The notes beneath the pieces were generated by a model. It was not told the DNA's origin. It made no database searches and saw only the letters and a list, made by a program, of their open reading frames with translations. A stretch of 64,000 bases of DNA from Jejuia sp. UBA6058 (GTDB taxonomy: Bacteria > Bacteroidota > Bacteroidia > Flavobacteriales > Flavobacteriaceae). Numbering within the stretch: the first letter of the stretch is position 1; every line of letters starts with the position of its first letter. Positions 1-8,740 of the stretch are shown here, one piece after another. Made by a program: the position numbers and the translations under genes. Location of the stretch: NCBI GenBank assembly GCA_002428965.1, contig DIYI01000009.1, forward strand, positions 141,455-205,454, given 5' to 3'.

Positions 1-59
1 AGAAAACGGTTTTGAGGCTTTTTGATATTGCTATTGAAGCAGAGGTTAATATTCTTTAG
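1..59 (+). CDS. C-terminal end of a gene cut by the window edge
   Basis: Only one plus-strand frame (starting at base 3) stays open from the edge to a TAG at 57-59, encoding about 18 residues ending in EAEVNIL. The other two plus frames hit stops at once. This may be the tail of an upstream gene, but 18 codons are too few to name it or to be certain that it is coding. Confidence 0.3.
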   Translation, partial: KTVLRLFDIAIEAEVNIL

Positions 60-98
60 GATGAATAAATTTCTAACTTTGACATTGAGTAATTTTAT

Positions 99-674
99 TT
101 GTATAACAACCAATCTAACCCAAACACATTGATTTCAGGCATTGAAAAAGAAATAGTGCAATTGTTAAGGAAAAGCGACAAAAAAGCGATTACCTTACTG
201 TATGAAAACTATGCTGATGCCCTTTATGGTGTGATTAGAAAGGTAATTACCGATGAAGAAACGGCGCAAGATGTACTTCAAGAAACATTTATAAAAGTTT
301 GGCGTTATGCAAAAAAGTATGACGCATCTAAAGCAAAATTATTTACGTGGTTGTATAGAATTGCCTATAACACAGCAATTGATAAAACACGCTCCTTAAA
401 AAAGAAAAATGAGAAAGAAGTCCAAATAGAGACTTCTACCGTATATAAAATAACGACAAACTCTTTAAACCAAGATGTTTTAGATATTAAAAAACACTTA
501 GGCACCTTGGACGAAAAGTATCAAATAGTGTTGAATGCACTATTTTTTGAAGGAATGACTCAACAAGAAGCAAGTGAAGAACTTGATATACCGTTGGGCA
601 CTATAAAATCAAGATTAAAAATTGGATTGCGAGAATTGAAAAAAATTTACGATCCACAACAAAACAAGTCATGA
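99..674 (+). CDS. ECF-type RNA polymerase sigma factor
   Basis: A 191-residue sigma-70 family factor of the extracytoplasmic-function class. Region 2 lies at about residues 30-95, with the typical acidic stretch AQDVLQETFIKVW. Region 4 (about 125-180) carries a helix-turn-helix, EGMTQQEASEELDIPLGTIK. It would direct RNA polymerase to a small regulon when released from its anti-sigma factor. The next gene overlaps its end by 4 bases (ATGA) and looks like that anti-sigma factor, so the two are probably co-translated. No ATG is available before region 2; a TTG at 99 follows an in-frame stop closely and is the best start I can see, but the exact N-terminus is uncertain. The regulon cannot be read from the sequence. 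Confidence 0.88.
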   Translation: MYNNQSNPNTLISGIEKEIVQLLRKSDKKAITLLYENYADALYGVIRKVITDEETAQDVLQETFIKVWRYAKKYDASKAKLFTWLYRIAYNTAIDKTRSLKKKNEKEVQIETSTVYKITTNSLNQDVLDIKKHLGTLDEKYQIVLNALFFEGMTQQEASEELDIPLGTIKSRLKIGLRELKKIYDPQQNKS

Positions 675-1459
675 ATGAGAAAATAACTACATTTTTAAAT
701 TCTGGCCTATTAGATAAATATCTGGTAGGTGAAACCAACGTTGTTGAAACGGAGCAGGTTGAGGCTTATATTTCAAAATATCCTGAAGTACAAAATGCTT
801 ACAACACTATGCAACACAATTTAGAAATTGTTGCAAAAAGTAATGCCATTGAAGCTCCTGTAAGTGTTTTAGATAACGTTTTAGAAGCACTAGATGATGC
901 ACCAGTAATAACTTTACAGAAAGTTAGTAAATACAAAAAATGGTATAAATTTTCGGTTGCTGCAAGTGTTGCTGCTTTAGTTTTTGCGGCAAGCACGTAT
1001 TTGTTTTACAATCAAAGTCAGCAATTGGAAGAAGAAAATCAAATTATTGTTGATGAAATTTTTGATTTGCGAAATGATATTGAAATGAATAACAAAAAAT
1101 TTGACGATGCGATGGAGCTGTTTAAAAGATTGAACGATCCAGAAACCTATAAATATATCATGCAAGGAAATGATCGTGCAAAAAACTTAAAAACTGTGGC
1201 CTACATCAATCCAAAGGAAAAAACCTCCATGATAGATGTGGTATCATTACCACAGTTACCGGAGGAACAATGCTACCAAATTTGGGCCGATTTACAGGGT
1301 AGAATGGTAAGTTTGGGGATTTTAAATGAAACTGATAGACAATTGAGATATATGCCTTTTGCTGAAAATGCAGTTGCGCTTAATATTACTATTGAACCGA
1401 AAGGTGGCAATACTATAGCATCTTTAGAAAACTCTGTTGCAGAAATTAGTTTGCAATAG
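671..1459 (+). CDS. Anti-sigma factor with RskA-like C-terminal domain
   Basis: A 262-residue single-pass membrane protein. Residues 1-90 form the cytoplasmic part expected to bind the sigma factor (it starts with a short helix containing DKYLVGETN). A hydrophobic segment at about 95-113 is the membrane span, followed by a coiled-coil-like stretch (115-150). The C-terminal periplasmic part has the RskA-type pattern LPEEQCYQIWADLQGR and ends in a beta-rich fold. By analogy with RskA/SigK pairs it sequesters the sigma factor encoded just upstream, with which it overlaps by four bases. The inducing signal is unknown. It is followed by a strong terminator, so the pair forms a complete two-gene operon. 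Confidence 0.85.
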   Translation: MNEKITTFLNSGLLDKYLVGETNVVETEQVEAYISKYPEVQNAYNTMQHNLEIVAKSNAIEAPVSVLDNVLEALDDAPVITLQKVSKYKKWYKFSVAASVAALVFAASTYLFYNQSQQLEEENQIIVDEIFDLRNDIEMNNKKFDDAMELFKRLNDPETYKYIMQGNDRAKNLKTVAYINPKEKTSMIDVVSLPQLPEEQCYQIWADLQGRMVSLGILNETDRQLRYMPFAENAVALNITIEPKGGNTIASLENSVAEISLQ

Positions 1460-1486
1460 TGCGCGAATAAAACCTTAAGAAAATTG

Positions 1487-1519
1487 AAAAAGCCTTTTTC
1501 ATAGTGAAAAAGGCTTTTT
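1487..1519 (+). terminator. Rho-independent terminator after the sigma/anti-sigma pair
   Basis: A 14-bp perfect inverted repeat (1487-1500 with 1506-1519, loop ATAGT) built around AAAAAGCC/GGCTTTTT, with T-runs on both strands. It lies between the anti-sigma stop and the convergent aquaporin gene and can serve both. Confidence 0.85.
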
Positions 1520-1558
1520 ACTTGCTATTAAATAACTCTTATTATTGGGTTATTTTCT

Positions 1559-2245
1559 TTATTCCTTATCAAAAAGGGTTTTATGTATAATTCCTGCTAC
1601 AATGGCTCCAGCAATTGGGGCTACCCAAAACAACCATAGCTGACTTGTAAATTCTCCTCCTGCAAACAGTGCCTGACATGTAGAACGTGCTGGGTTTACT
1701 GATGTGTTGGAAATTGGAATACTTATTAAATGGATTAAGGTTAACCCTAACCCTATGGCAATTGGCGCAAATCCTTTTGGCGCTCTAACATTGGTACTGC
1801 CTAAAATTATTAACAAGAAGAACAGTGTAAGTAGAAATTCCGCAACTAATACCGAGATCATACTAAATCCACCTGGAGATAATTCGCCATAACCGTTAGC
1901 GGCAAAACCACCAATATCCGTAAAGTCTGATTTTCCTGAAACAATTAAGTATAACGCTCCAGCAGCAGCAATAGCGCCTATAAGTTGAGCAATAATATAC
2001 CCTATAATCTCTTTGCCTTCAAACTTTCCTCCTGCCCATAAACCAAGAGATACTGCTGGGTTAAAATGCCCTCCCGAAATATGCCCTACCGCATAGGCCA
2101 TTGTTAAAACTGTTAAACCAAAGGCTAATGACACGCCCAAAAGGCCAATACCCACTTCTGGAAAAGCAGCGGCAAAAATTGCACTACCACATCCACCAAA
2201 AACAAGCCAAAATGTTCCAAAAAATTCTGCAAATAGTTTTTTCAT
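1559..2245 (-). CDS. aqpZ: Aquaporin Z-type water channel
   Basis: A 228-residue inner-membrane channel of the MIP family with six hydrophobic helices and two half-helices. Both NPA boxes are intact: HFNPAVSLG (NPA at 62-64) and SVNPARS (NPA at 184-186, followed by the selectivity-filter Arg187). His172 sits where AqpZ has its filter histidine, which favours a water-selective channel over a glycerol facilitator. The length is normal for the AqpZ family. The gene is monocistronic on the minus strand, convergent with the anti-sigma gene and sharing its terminator region. The ATG start precedes a typical KKLFAEFFGTFWLVF first helix. Confidence 0.95.
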   Translation of the reverse strand: MKKLFAEFFGTFWLVFGGCGSAIFAAAFPEVGIGLLGVSLAFGLTVLTMAYAVGHISGGHFNPAVSLGLWAGGKFEGKEIIGYIIAQLIGAIAAAGALYLIVSGKSDFTDIGGFAANGYGELSPGGFSMISVLVAEFLLTLFFLLIILGSTNVRAPKGFAPIAIGLGLTLIHLISIPISNTSVNPARSTCQALFAGGEFTSQLWLFWVAPIAGAIVAGIIHKTLFDKE

Positions 2246-2371
2246 AATAGTTAATATTTAATTGGTTAGCATTAAAAATTATAATTTACTGATTTTAAGA
2301 CACCTGTAAAACAGAAAGGTCACATGAATTTTTTATTTTTATCAACTTAATCAAGTTTTTTAACAAAAATG

Positions 2372-2379
2372 TATCTTTG
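2372..2379 (+). promoter_or_regulatory. -7 promoter box TATCTTTG
   Basis: Exact match to the Bacteroidota -7 consensus TAnnTTTG, ending 14 bases before the ATG of the small Cys-rich protein. No clear -33 TTG is seen at the usual distance. Confidence 0.6.
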
Positions 2380-2393
2380 CACAAAATTCACGT

Positions 2394-2600
2394 ATGAAAC
2401 TTCTACTGATAACTTTGGTTTTGTTAGGCTTGGGAATAGCTGGTATAGCCATAAAAATTTGGGCAAAGAAAGATGGGAAATTTGCGGGTACATGCGCAAG
2501 CCAAAACCCTATGTTAAATCAAGAAGGAGAAGCTTGTGGTTTTTGTGGAAAAACTCCCGATCAATTTAGCGAATGTAATGAACCACAACATTCGAACTAA
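2394..2600 (+). CDS. Small Cys-rich membrane or secreted protein, unknown function
   Basis: A 68-residue protein with a hydrophobic N-terminus (about 1-22; signal anchor or signal peptide), followed by a short soluble tail with four cysteines arranged as C-x(n)-C-G-x-C-G-x(n)-C (GTCASQ, CGFCGK, SECN). The pattern could bind a metal or form disulfides, but I do not recognise a family with known function. It sits 3 bases before the glycosyltransferase start and has its own -7 box, so it is likely the first gene of a four-gene operon running to about 5.5 kb. An alternative +1-shifted frame over the same DNA lacks a credible signal sequence and was discarded. Confidence 0.7.
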   Translation: MKLLLITLVLLGLGIAGIAIKIWAKKDGKFAGTCASQNPMLNQEGEACGFCGKTPDQFSECNEPQHSN

Positions 2601-2603
2601 TTT

Positions 2604-3719
2604 ATGATAGTACTTGATATTATCTTCTACTTATTCATAGTAGTTGTTATATTTCAAGGTTTTTTCTTTTTCTATGTTTTTGGCAAACTATCCTTTTATA
2701 AGTTCAAACCAAGCTTAAAACAGAATACTGCTCCTGTCTCTGTTATAGTTTGTGCTAAAAATGAGGCAAATAACTTAAAGAATTTTATTCCAGCAATTCT
2801 CAATCAGGACTATCCAACTTTTGAAATCGTACTGATTAATGATGCATCTCATGACGACAGTCTTGAGATTATGGAAACGCTTGCAAATAGATCTGACAAA
2901 ATCAAAATAGTTAATGTAAAGCCGGTTGAAACATTTTGGGGTAATAAAAAGTACCCCTTAACCTTAGGAATTAAAGCTGCAAAATATAATATCCTATTAT
3001 TTACAGATGCCGATTGCAAACCTGTTTCTAAGTTTTGGATTAAAGAAATGGTTTCTCAATTCAATCGAGACACTACTATTACTTTGGGATATGGTGCCTA
3101 TGCTAAGGTTAAACACTCTTTTCTTAATAGAATTATTCGTTTTGAAACCTTGATAACAGCCATTTCTTATTTTTCGATGGCCCGTATTGGTTTACCATAC
3201 ATGGGTGTAGGTAGAAACCTTGCTTACACGAAGCAACAATTTTTTAAAGTTAAGGGATTTATGCAGCATATGAATATTCGTTCTGGTGATGATGATTTAT
3301 TTGTTAATCAAGCAGCAAATAACTCTAACACAACTATTTGTATTTCCCCAAATAGCTTTACCGAATCTATTCCAAAAAACACAGTTAAAGAATGGATTAA
3401 GCAAAAGCGCAGACATATTTCAACCGCTTCACACTACCAAACCAAACATAAAGTTATACTAGCATCTTTCTACACAACTAACTTTTTATTTTGGACTTGT
3501 GCTATTTTACTTTTGACACTTTGGCATTTTCCTCTTTACGTATTATCCCTAATTATATTGCGGCTTGGAATTCAATATTTTATTTATGGATTAGCAGCTA
3601 AAAAATTAAATGAAAAAGACCTTACCCCATTTATACCCTTTCTCGAAATCTTTTTAGTTCTTTTTCAATTGGCTATATTTATGTCAAATAAAATATCAAA
3701 ACCCAATCATTGGAAGTAG
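2604..3719 (+). CDS. Family 2 glycosyltransferase, membrane-associated
   Basis: A 371-residue GT-A fold processive-type transferase. There is an N-terminal membrane helix (about 5-28), then a GT2 domain beginning PVSVIVCAKNEANN at about 45. The nucleotide-binding Asp region is LINDAS, the DxD-like motif is FTDADC (around 130), the downstream acidic motif is SGDDDLF and a basic QKRRH box stands near 275. Two to three C-terminal membrane spans follow (about 290-360). It should transfer a sugar from a nucleotide donor to a lipid or polysaccharide acceptor at the cytoplasmic membrane; the substrate is not deducible. Its stop overlaps the start of the next sigma-factor gene. Confidence 0.85.
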   Translation: MIVLDIIFYLFIVVVIFQGFFFFYVFGKLSFYKFKPSLKQNTAPVSVIVCAKNEANNLKNFIPAILNQDYPTFEIVLINDASHDDSLEIMETLANRSDKIKIVNVKPVETFWGNKKYPLTLGIKAAKYNILLFTDADCKPVSKFWIKEMVSQFNRDTTITLGYGAYAKVKHSFLNRIIRFETLITAISYFSMARIGLPYMGVGRNLAYTKQQFFKVKGFMQHMNIRSGDDDLFVNQAANNSNTTICISPNSFTESIPKNTVKEWIKQKRRHISTASHYQTKHKVILASFYTTNFLFWTCAILLLTLWHFPLYVLSLIILRLGIQYFIYGLAAKKLNEKDLTPFIPFLEIFLVLFQLAIFMSNKISKPNHWK

Positions 3720-4258
3720 AATTAGCTATAGCTCGCGCGAAAAATAACGACCAAAAAGCATTCAATTTTTTATTGGATTTATATTGGGATGATGTTTACG
3801 GATTTCAGTTGAAGCGTGTTCAAAACGAAAATGATGCCGAAGATATAACCATACAAACATTCTCTAGAGCTTTTGACAAAATAAACACCTTTGATGAACG
3901 CTTTAAGTTTAAAACTTGGTTAATCACCATTTCTAAAAACATACATATTGATTTGTTAAGAAAGAAAAAAAACTCCATAACCCAAGTTATATCTAAGGAC
4001 GACAAAAAGGTATTTCAAGTTTTAGATGAATCTCCATCTGCTGAAGACAAACTTATTACTGAGCAAAATTTAGCCAAACTCTTGCGTGATATAAAAAAAC
4101 TAAAACCGCATTATCAAAAGGTTATTAACCTAAGATACTTCCAAGAATTAAGTTATAAGGAAATTTCAAAAGAGTTAAATGAGCCTATAAGCAATGTAAA
4201 AGTAAAGCTATTAAGAGCTAAAAAACTTCTTGCTGAAATTATCTCATCCAAAAAATGA
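3710..4258 (+). CDS. ECF-type RNA polymerase sigma factor, no adjacent anti-sigma gene
   Basis: A 182-residue sigma factor with region 2 (about 20-90, including EDITIQTFSRAFDKI and FKTWLITISKNIHID) and a region 4 helix-turn-helix (about 125-175, FQELSYKEISKELNEPISNVK). The start is a TTG at 3710 lying inside the last codons of the glycosyltransferase gene, and the stop overlaps the transporter ATG by four bases, so expression is tightly coupled to both neighbours. Unlike the first sigma gene in the window, no anti-sigma gene follows. Its control may be transcriptional or depend on a distant partner. Confidence 0.88.
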   Translation: MEVELAIARAKNNDQKAFNFLLDLYWDDVYGFQLKRVQNENDAEDITIQTFSRAFDKINTFDERFKFKTWLITISKNIHIDLLRKKKNSITQVISKDDKKVFQVLDESPSAEDKLITEQNLAKLLRDIKKLKPHYQKVINLRYFQELSYKEISKELNEPISNVKVKLLRAKKLLAEIISSKK

Positions 4259-5511
4259 TAACCAAACTAAAAAATCTTGGACCAGGTCTATTATTTGCAG
4301 GTGCTGCCATTGGTGTATCTCATTTAGTGCAATCTACAAGAGCTGGTGCCGACTTTGGCTTGGGACTTATATGGGCACTCATTTTAGCAAATTTATTCAA
4401 GTATCCCTTCTTTCAATTTGGCCCAAAGTATGCCGTCGCAACCAACGAAAGTCTACTAGATGGTTATAATAAATTAGGTAAGGGAACACTAATAACTTAT
4501 TATTTGCTTACCTTCTTTACAATGTTCGTTATCCAAATGGCGGTAACAATTGTAACTGCGGGTATTGCATCATCCCTGTTTTATACGTTTTCGCCGCTTG
4601 TCATAATTGGGTTAGAAATTTCCAGTGTTCAAATATGGTCAATAATTATTTTGGCAATATGTTTTTCACTTTTAATGCTTGGTAAATACAAGTTGCTAGA
4701 CAACCTCATTAAAATAATTATTATCACCTTAGCTATCAGCACAATTGTTGCAGTTGTAATGGCTTTTTTTAAAAATGATAATACACTTTCTTTTATCCAA
4801 ATATTTCCAAAAAACAATATTGAAATCGTATTTCTTATCGCATTTATGGGGTGGATGCCCGCGCCTTTAGATGTTTCTGTATGGCATTCCCTTTGGTCTC
4901 TAGAAAAAAAGAAAAATCAGATTTCTTATTCTCCAAAAAATGCACTTTTTGATTTCAACATTGGTTACATCGGCACTACCATTCTTGGAATTTGTTTTCT
5001 ACTTCTAGGAGCACTAGTGATGTTTTCTACTGGTGAAACTTTTAGTGGTTCAGCAGGTGTTTTCGCAAGTCAATTAATTGACATGTACACCTCAAGTCTT
5101 GGGAATTGGGCATACGTTATTATTGGCATTGCTGCATTCACAACTATGTTTAGTACTACGCTCACCACATTAGATGCATCGCCGAGATCTATGGATCGCA
5201 CCTCAGAACTGCTGTTGAATAAAACATTTAAACTAGGTTATTTGTTTTGGATTGTTTTATTATGTCTTGGCACAATTTATATTTTCCTCTTTTTAGGCTC
5301 AGAAATGGGGAAACTGGTAAAAATTGCCACAATACTTTCCTTTATTACAGCACCATTTTATGCTATAATTAATTATGTACTCATTTCTGGAAGACACACC
5401 CCAAAAGAATGGCAGCCATCCAAGGGAATACGGATTTTAAGTTGGTTAGGAATAGTGTTTTTGGTTGGTTTCAGTATTTGGTATCTAAGCATACTTGATC
5501 GGAGCTTTTAA
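4255..5511 (+). CDS. Nramp-related membrane transporter lacking the canonical metal-binding motif
   Basis: A 418-residue protein with about 11 hydrophobic helices. The start (LGPGLLFAGAAIG, then RAGADFG) aligns with helix 1 of Nramp/MntH proteins. Where Nramp has DPGN, this protein has GVSH (residues 20-23), and the helix-6 MPH motif reads MPA (in FMGWMPAPLD). The transition-metal ligands Asp, Asn and His are therefore absent, which argues against an ordinary Mn/Fe transporter. Nramp-related proteins with altered sites are known, some reported to carry Mg2+, but the substrate here is open. It is translationally coupled to the sigma factor by an ATGA overlap. Confidence 0.8.
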   Translation: MITKLKNLGPGLLFAGAAIGVSHLVQSTRAGADFGLGLIWALILANLFKYPFFQFGPKYAVATNESLLDGYNKLGKGTLITYYLLTFFTMFVIQMAVTIVTAGIASSLFYTFSPLVIIGLEISSVQIWSIIILAICFSLLMLGKYKLLDNLIKIIIITLAISTIVAVVMAFFKNDNTLSFIQIFPKNNIEIVFLIAFMGWMPAPLDVSVWHSLWSLEKKKNQISYSPKNALFDFNIGYIGTTILGICFLLLGALVMFSTGETFSGSAGVFASQLIDMYTSSLGNWAYVIIGIAAFTTMFSTTLTTLDASPRSMDRTSELLLNKTFKLGYLFWIVLLCLGTIYIFLFLGSEMGKLVKIATILSFITAPFYAIINYVLISGRHTPKEWQPSKGIRILSWLGIVFLVGFSIWYLSILDRSF

Positions 5512-5523
5512 AGTAATACTTCT

Positions 5524-5531
5524 TATCTTTG
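5524..5531 (+). promoter_or_regulatory. -7 promoter box TATCTTTG before lipA
   Basis: Exact TAnnTTTG match ending 17 bases before the lipA ATG, implying a very short leader. Confidence 0.65.
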
Positions 5532-5548
5532 CATTTCAAATTTGAGCT

Positions 5549-6427
5549 ATGCAGAAAGAGACTATTTCAAATATTTTACCTGAAAGACAAGCTAAACCTA
5601 AATGGCTTCGAGTAAAACTTCCAACGGGAAAAAAATATACTGAACTCCGTGGTTTAGTGGACAAATATAAATTGAACACTATTTGTACTTCTGGTAGTTG
5701 TCCTAACATGGGAGAATGCTGGGGAGAAGGTACCGCTACCTTTATGATTTTAGGTAATATTTGCACACGCTCTTGCGGATTTTGTGGGGTTAAAACAGGT
5801 AGACCCGAAACTGTGGATTGGGATGAACCGGAAAAAGTAGCACGCTCTATCAAAATTATGAATATTAAGCATGCCGTTTTAACAAGTGTAGATAGAGACG
5901 ATTTGAAAGATATGGGCAGTATTATGTGGGCAGAAACAGTGAACGCCGTAAGACGCATGAATCCAAAAACAACTCTAGAAACATTAATACCAGACTTTCA
6001 AGGCATAGAACGCCATATAGACCGAATTATCAATGTAGCTCCAGAAGTTGTTTCCCATAATATAGAAACAGTAAGAAGGTTAACCAGAGAGGTTCGTATA
6101 CAGGCAAAATACGATCGTAGTATGCAAGTTTTAAAATATTTAAAGCAACAAGGACAACGGCGAACAAAATCTGGTATTATGCTTGGTTTAGGGGAAACAC
6201 GAGAGGAGGTATTTGCTACTTTGCACGATTTAAGAGATAATGATGTGGATGTGGTTACCATTGGTCAATACTTACAACCCAGTAAAAAACACTTACCTGT
6301 AAAACGATTTATCAATCCTGATGAGTTTGAAGAGTATAAAGAAATAGGTCTTGATTTAGGGTTCAGACATGTAGAAAGTAGTGCTTTGGTTAGGTCTTCC
6401 TATAAAGCGCAAAAGCACATAGATTAA
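5549..6427 (+). CDS. lipA: Lipoyl synthase
   Basis: A 292-residue radical-SAM enzyme that inserts two sulfurs into octanoyl groups on lipoyl domains of 2-oxoacid dehydrogenases and the glycine cleavage H protein. The auxiliary 4Fe-4S cluster cysteines are C46, C51 and C57 (CTSGSCPNMGEC). The radical-SAM cluster is CxxxCxxC at C72, C76 and C79 (CTRSCGFC). The conserved C-terminal RSSY supplies the serine ligand of the auxiliary cluster. Length and motif order are normal for the family. It has its own promoter and is followed by a short gap before the histidine kinase, so it is probably monocistronic. No lipB is visible nearby. Confidence 0.97.
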   Translation: MQKETISNILPERQAKPKWLRVKLPTGKKYTELRGLVDKYKLNTICTSGSCPNMGECWGEGTATFMILGNICTRSCGFCGVKTGRPETVDWDEPEKVARSIKIMNIKHAVLTSVDRDDLKDMGSIMWAETVNAVRRMNPKTTLETLIPDFQGIERHIDRIINVAPEVVSHNIETVRRLTREVRIQAKYDRSMQVLKYLKQQGQRRTKSGIMLGLGETREEVFATLHDLRDNDVDVVTIGQYLQPSKKHLPVKRFINPDEFEEYKEIGLDLGFRHVESSALVRSSYKAQKHID

Positions 6428-6478
6428 ACAAAAAATGCAATTTATCGGAAAAAGTATGTATTTTGTCGGATAAATATT

Positions 6479-6486
6479 TATATTTG
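6479..6486 (+). promoter_or_regulatory. -7 promoter box TATATTTG before the hybrid kinase
   Basis: TAnnTTTG match 19 bases before the ATG. Just upstream, TTTATC (6441-6446) and GATAAA (6469-6474) form a small inverted repeat, each arm next to a CGG triplet, that could be an operator. Confidence 0.55.
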
Positions 6487-6505
6487 TTCAACTATTTAAT
6501 CTAAA

Positions 6506-8740
6506 ATGTCCCAAATAAAGCAATATACCTGTATTGTTCTGATGCTATTAACTTTATCAATATCCTCTCAAACTTTGGAGAAGGATCCTGAGATAGTTCA
6601 AAACAAGATTAATTATCATATAGAACAATCTCAAAAAGACATAGCAAATTATAATTATTTTGAAGCTCAGAAAACATTAGATGAAGCTTTAGAAATTGCT
6701 GAAAACTCTAACAACAAAAAAAGTATTGGATATATCAACTCCTTGTTGGGGCATCTTCACCTTATCCTAGATGAAGAAGAAAAAGCCATAGCAACATTGA
6801 ACAAAGCGGTTGAAATTCAACGTATTATTAATGACAACAAAAACCTTGGTCGTTCCTTCAAAACCTTTGGCGATGTCTATATGCAAAAAGGAGACACGTA
6901 TCAAGCCCTAGATTCTTACAGAGCTGCCAAATCTAAATTTCAAGAAGAGGAATTGGAAGCCCAACTTGCTGAAACTCTTCTTGCTGAAGGTAATGCTTAT
7001 ATTGAATTAAAAAACTATAGAAAATCAAGAGAACTTATTGAACAAGCTATATCTCTAGCTAGGAATGAAGAGCTAAACGAAACCTTAAGTAAAGCACTTA
7101 TTAAACAGGGAAAAGTGCATGATCTTTTGAATGAACCAGGCAAAGCTTTAGACTTTACTGAGGAAGGGCTGAAAATTGCACAATCTAATGGATTTAAGTC
7201 TATACAAAATGAAGGGCTTCTTGTTTCAAGCAATATTTTTGAGAATAGTCAAAATTATAAACTTTCAAATAAATATTTGAAAGAACATTTAAAGCTATCA
7301 GATTCTTTAAGAGCCGTAAAAAGAGCTCATTTGTCGCCCGAAAAGCGCGCAGAATACATGAATAACGACTTGCTTGAAAGTAACAAAGAAAAGCAAGCTG
7401 AACTTGAAGAAGAAAAAAGTAAAAACGATTTAGGCACTTTAATTTCGATATTAAGTGTAGCACTAATAACAATTCTGTCATTGTTAACCTTATCTCTGTA
7501 CAAAAACAATAACATAAGGCTAAAAACAAACAACATGCTGCATAAGAAGAATAATGAACTTCTTATTGCAAAAGAAAAAGCAGAATTAGCTTCTAAAACC
7601 AAAGCCAACTTTTTATCCACAGTGACACACGAACTTAGAACGCCTCTATACGCGGTAACTGGCTTGAGTAATATGTTGCTAGATGAAAACCCAAAACCAG
7701 AACAGATTCAACATCTTAAATCTTTAAAGTTTTCTGGCGATTATTTATTAACGTTTATAAACGATATCCTTCAAATAAATAAAATTGAAGCGAATAAAGT
7801 TGAGGTGGAGCCAGAGCCATTCAACTTAAAAAAGAAAATAAATAATATTATTCTAGCGTTAAACAATTCAGCCTTAGATAATAATGTAAAAATGCATTAT
7901 GAATATGATAAGGATTTACCAGAGAACTTTATCGCAGATCAACTTAAGATTTCTCAAATACTGATAAACCTTATTGGCAACTCTATCAAATTCACTAAGG
8001 ATGGGGATATATGGATTAGAGTATATAAAATTGGCGCGGAGAAAAACACCTATAGCTTGCGCTTTGAGGTAGAGGATAATGGCATTGGAATTTCTGAAGA
8101 AAAGCAGGAAAATATGTTTGAGAGCTTTTCTCAAGGATCTATCCAGATAAATAGAAAATATGGCGGCACAGGTCTAGGGTTATCTATCGTAAAAGGATTA
8201 ATTGAAATTTTAAAAGGTAAAATTTATCTACAAAGTGAATTAGGAAAGGGTACAACATTCTTCTTTGAAATTCCTTTGGAATACAATGGATCTAAAGAAA
8301 AATCTACAGAAGATGATCTAGAGACGGCCAATACAAAACCAGAAATTGACTTAAGTAAGGTAAAAATTCTAGTGGTTGAAGACAATAAAATTAACCAGAT
8401 GATTACCAAAAAAATCCTTACTAAAATGGGATTAGCATCTGAAGTGGTAGATAATGGCGAAGCTGCGGTTGATAAAATAAAAAGTAATAAGTACGATATT
8501 ATTTTAATGGATATACATATGCCGGGTATAAGCGGTATTGAAGCCACCAAGATTGTAAGAACTTTTGATAAAGAATTGACCATTTTTGCACTTACCGCTG
8601 TTACCATTGAAGATAAGATGCACGAGTTTGAAGAAGCCGGATTTACGGATATTATTCCAAAGCCATTTAAACAAGAAGAGTTTGAGAAGAAACTTTTTAA
8701 TGCTTTATCTAAGAATAAAACTAAGTCCATTACTGCTTAA
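6506..8740 (+). CDS. Hybrid sensor histidine kinase / response regulator with TPR sensor region
   Basis: A 744-residue one-protein phosphorelay. A signal peptide (about 1-22) precedes a periplasmic tetratricopeptide region (about 30-270) and a membrane span near 315-335. A coiled linker leads to the HisKA dimerisation domain with phospho-acceptor His375 in VTHELRTPL. The HATPase domain (about 450-600) has N, G1 (DNGIGI) and G2 (GGTGLGLSI) boxes. The C-terminal receiver domain (about 617-735) has phospho-acceptor Asp669 in LMDIHMPG, preceded by VVEDN and followed by an FALTA switch motif and a KPF lysine. No output DNA-binding domain is present, so the receiver probably passes phosphate to a separate phosphotransfer protein. 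Its last bases overlap the convergent lpxK gene. Confidence 0.93.
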   Translation: MSQIKQYTCIVLMLLTLSISSQTLEKDPEIVQNKINYHIEQSQKDIANYNYFEAQKTLDEALEIAENSNNKKSIGYINSLLGHLHLILDEEEKAIATLNKAVEIQRIINDNKNLGRSFKTFGDVYMQKGDTYQALDSYRAAKSKFQEEELEAQLAETLLAEGNAYIELKNYRKSRELIEQAISLARNEELNETLSKALIKQGKVHDLLNEPGKALDFTEEGLKIAQSNGFKSIQNEGLLVSSNIFENSQNYKLSNKYLKEHLKLSDSLRAVKRAHLSPEKRAEYMNNDLLESNKEKQAELEEEKSKNDLGTLISILSVALITILSLLTLSLYKNNNIRLKTNNMLHKKNNELLIAKEKAELASKTKANFLSTVTHELRTPLYAVTGLSNMLLDENPKPEQIQHLKSLKFSGDYLLTFINDILQINKIEANKVEVEPEPFNLKKKINNIILALNNSALDNNVKMHYEYDKDLPENFIADQLKISQILINLIGNSIKFTKDGDIWIRVYKIGAEKNTYSLRFEVEDNGIGISEEKQENMFESFSQGSIQINRKYGGTGLGLSIVKGLIEILKGKIYLQSELGKGTTFFFEIPLEYNGSKEKSTEDDLETANTKPEIDLSKVKILVVEDNKINQMITKKILTKMGLASEVVDNGEAAVDKIKSNKYDIILMDIHMPGISGIEATKIVRTFDKELTIFALTAVTIEDKMHEFEEAGFTDIIPKPFKQEEFEKKLFNALSKNKTKSITA

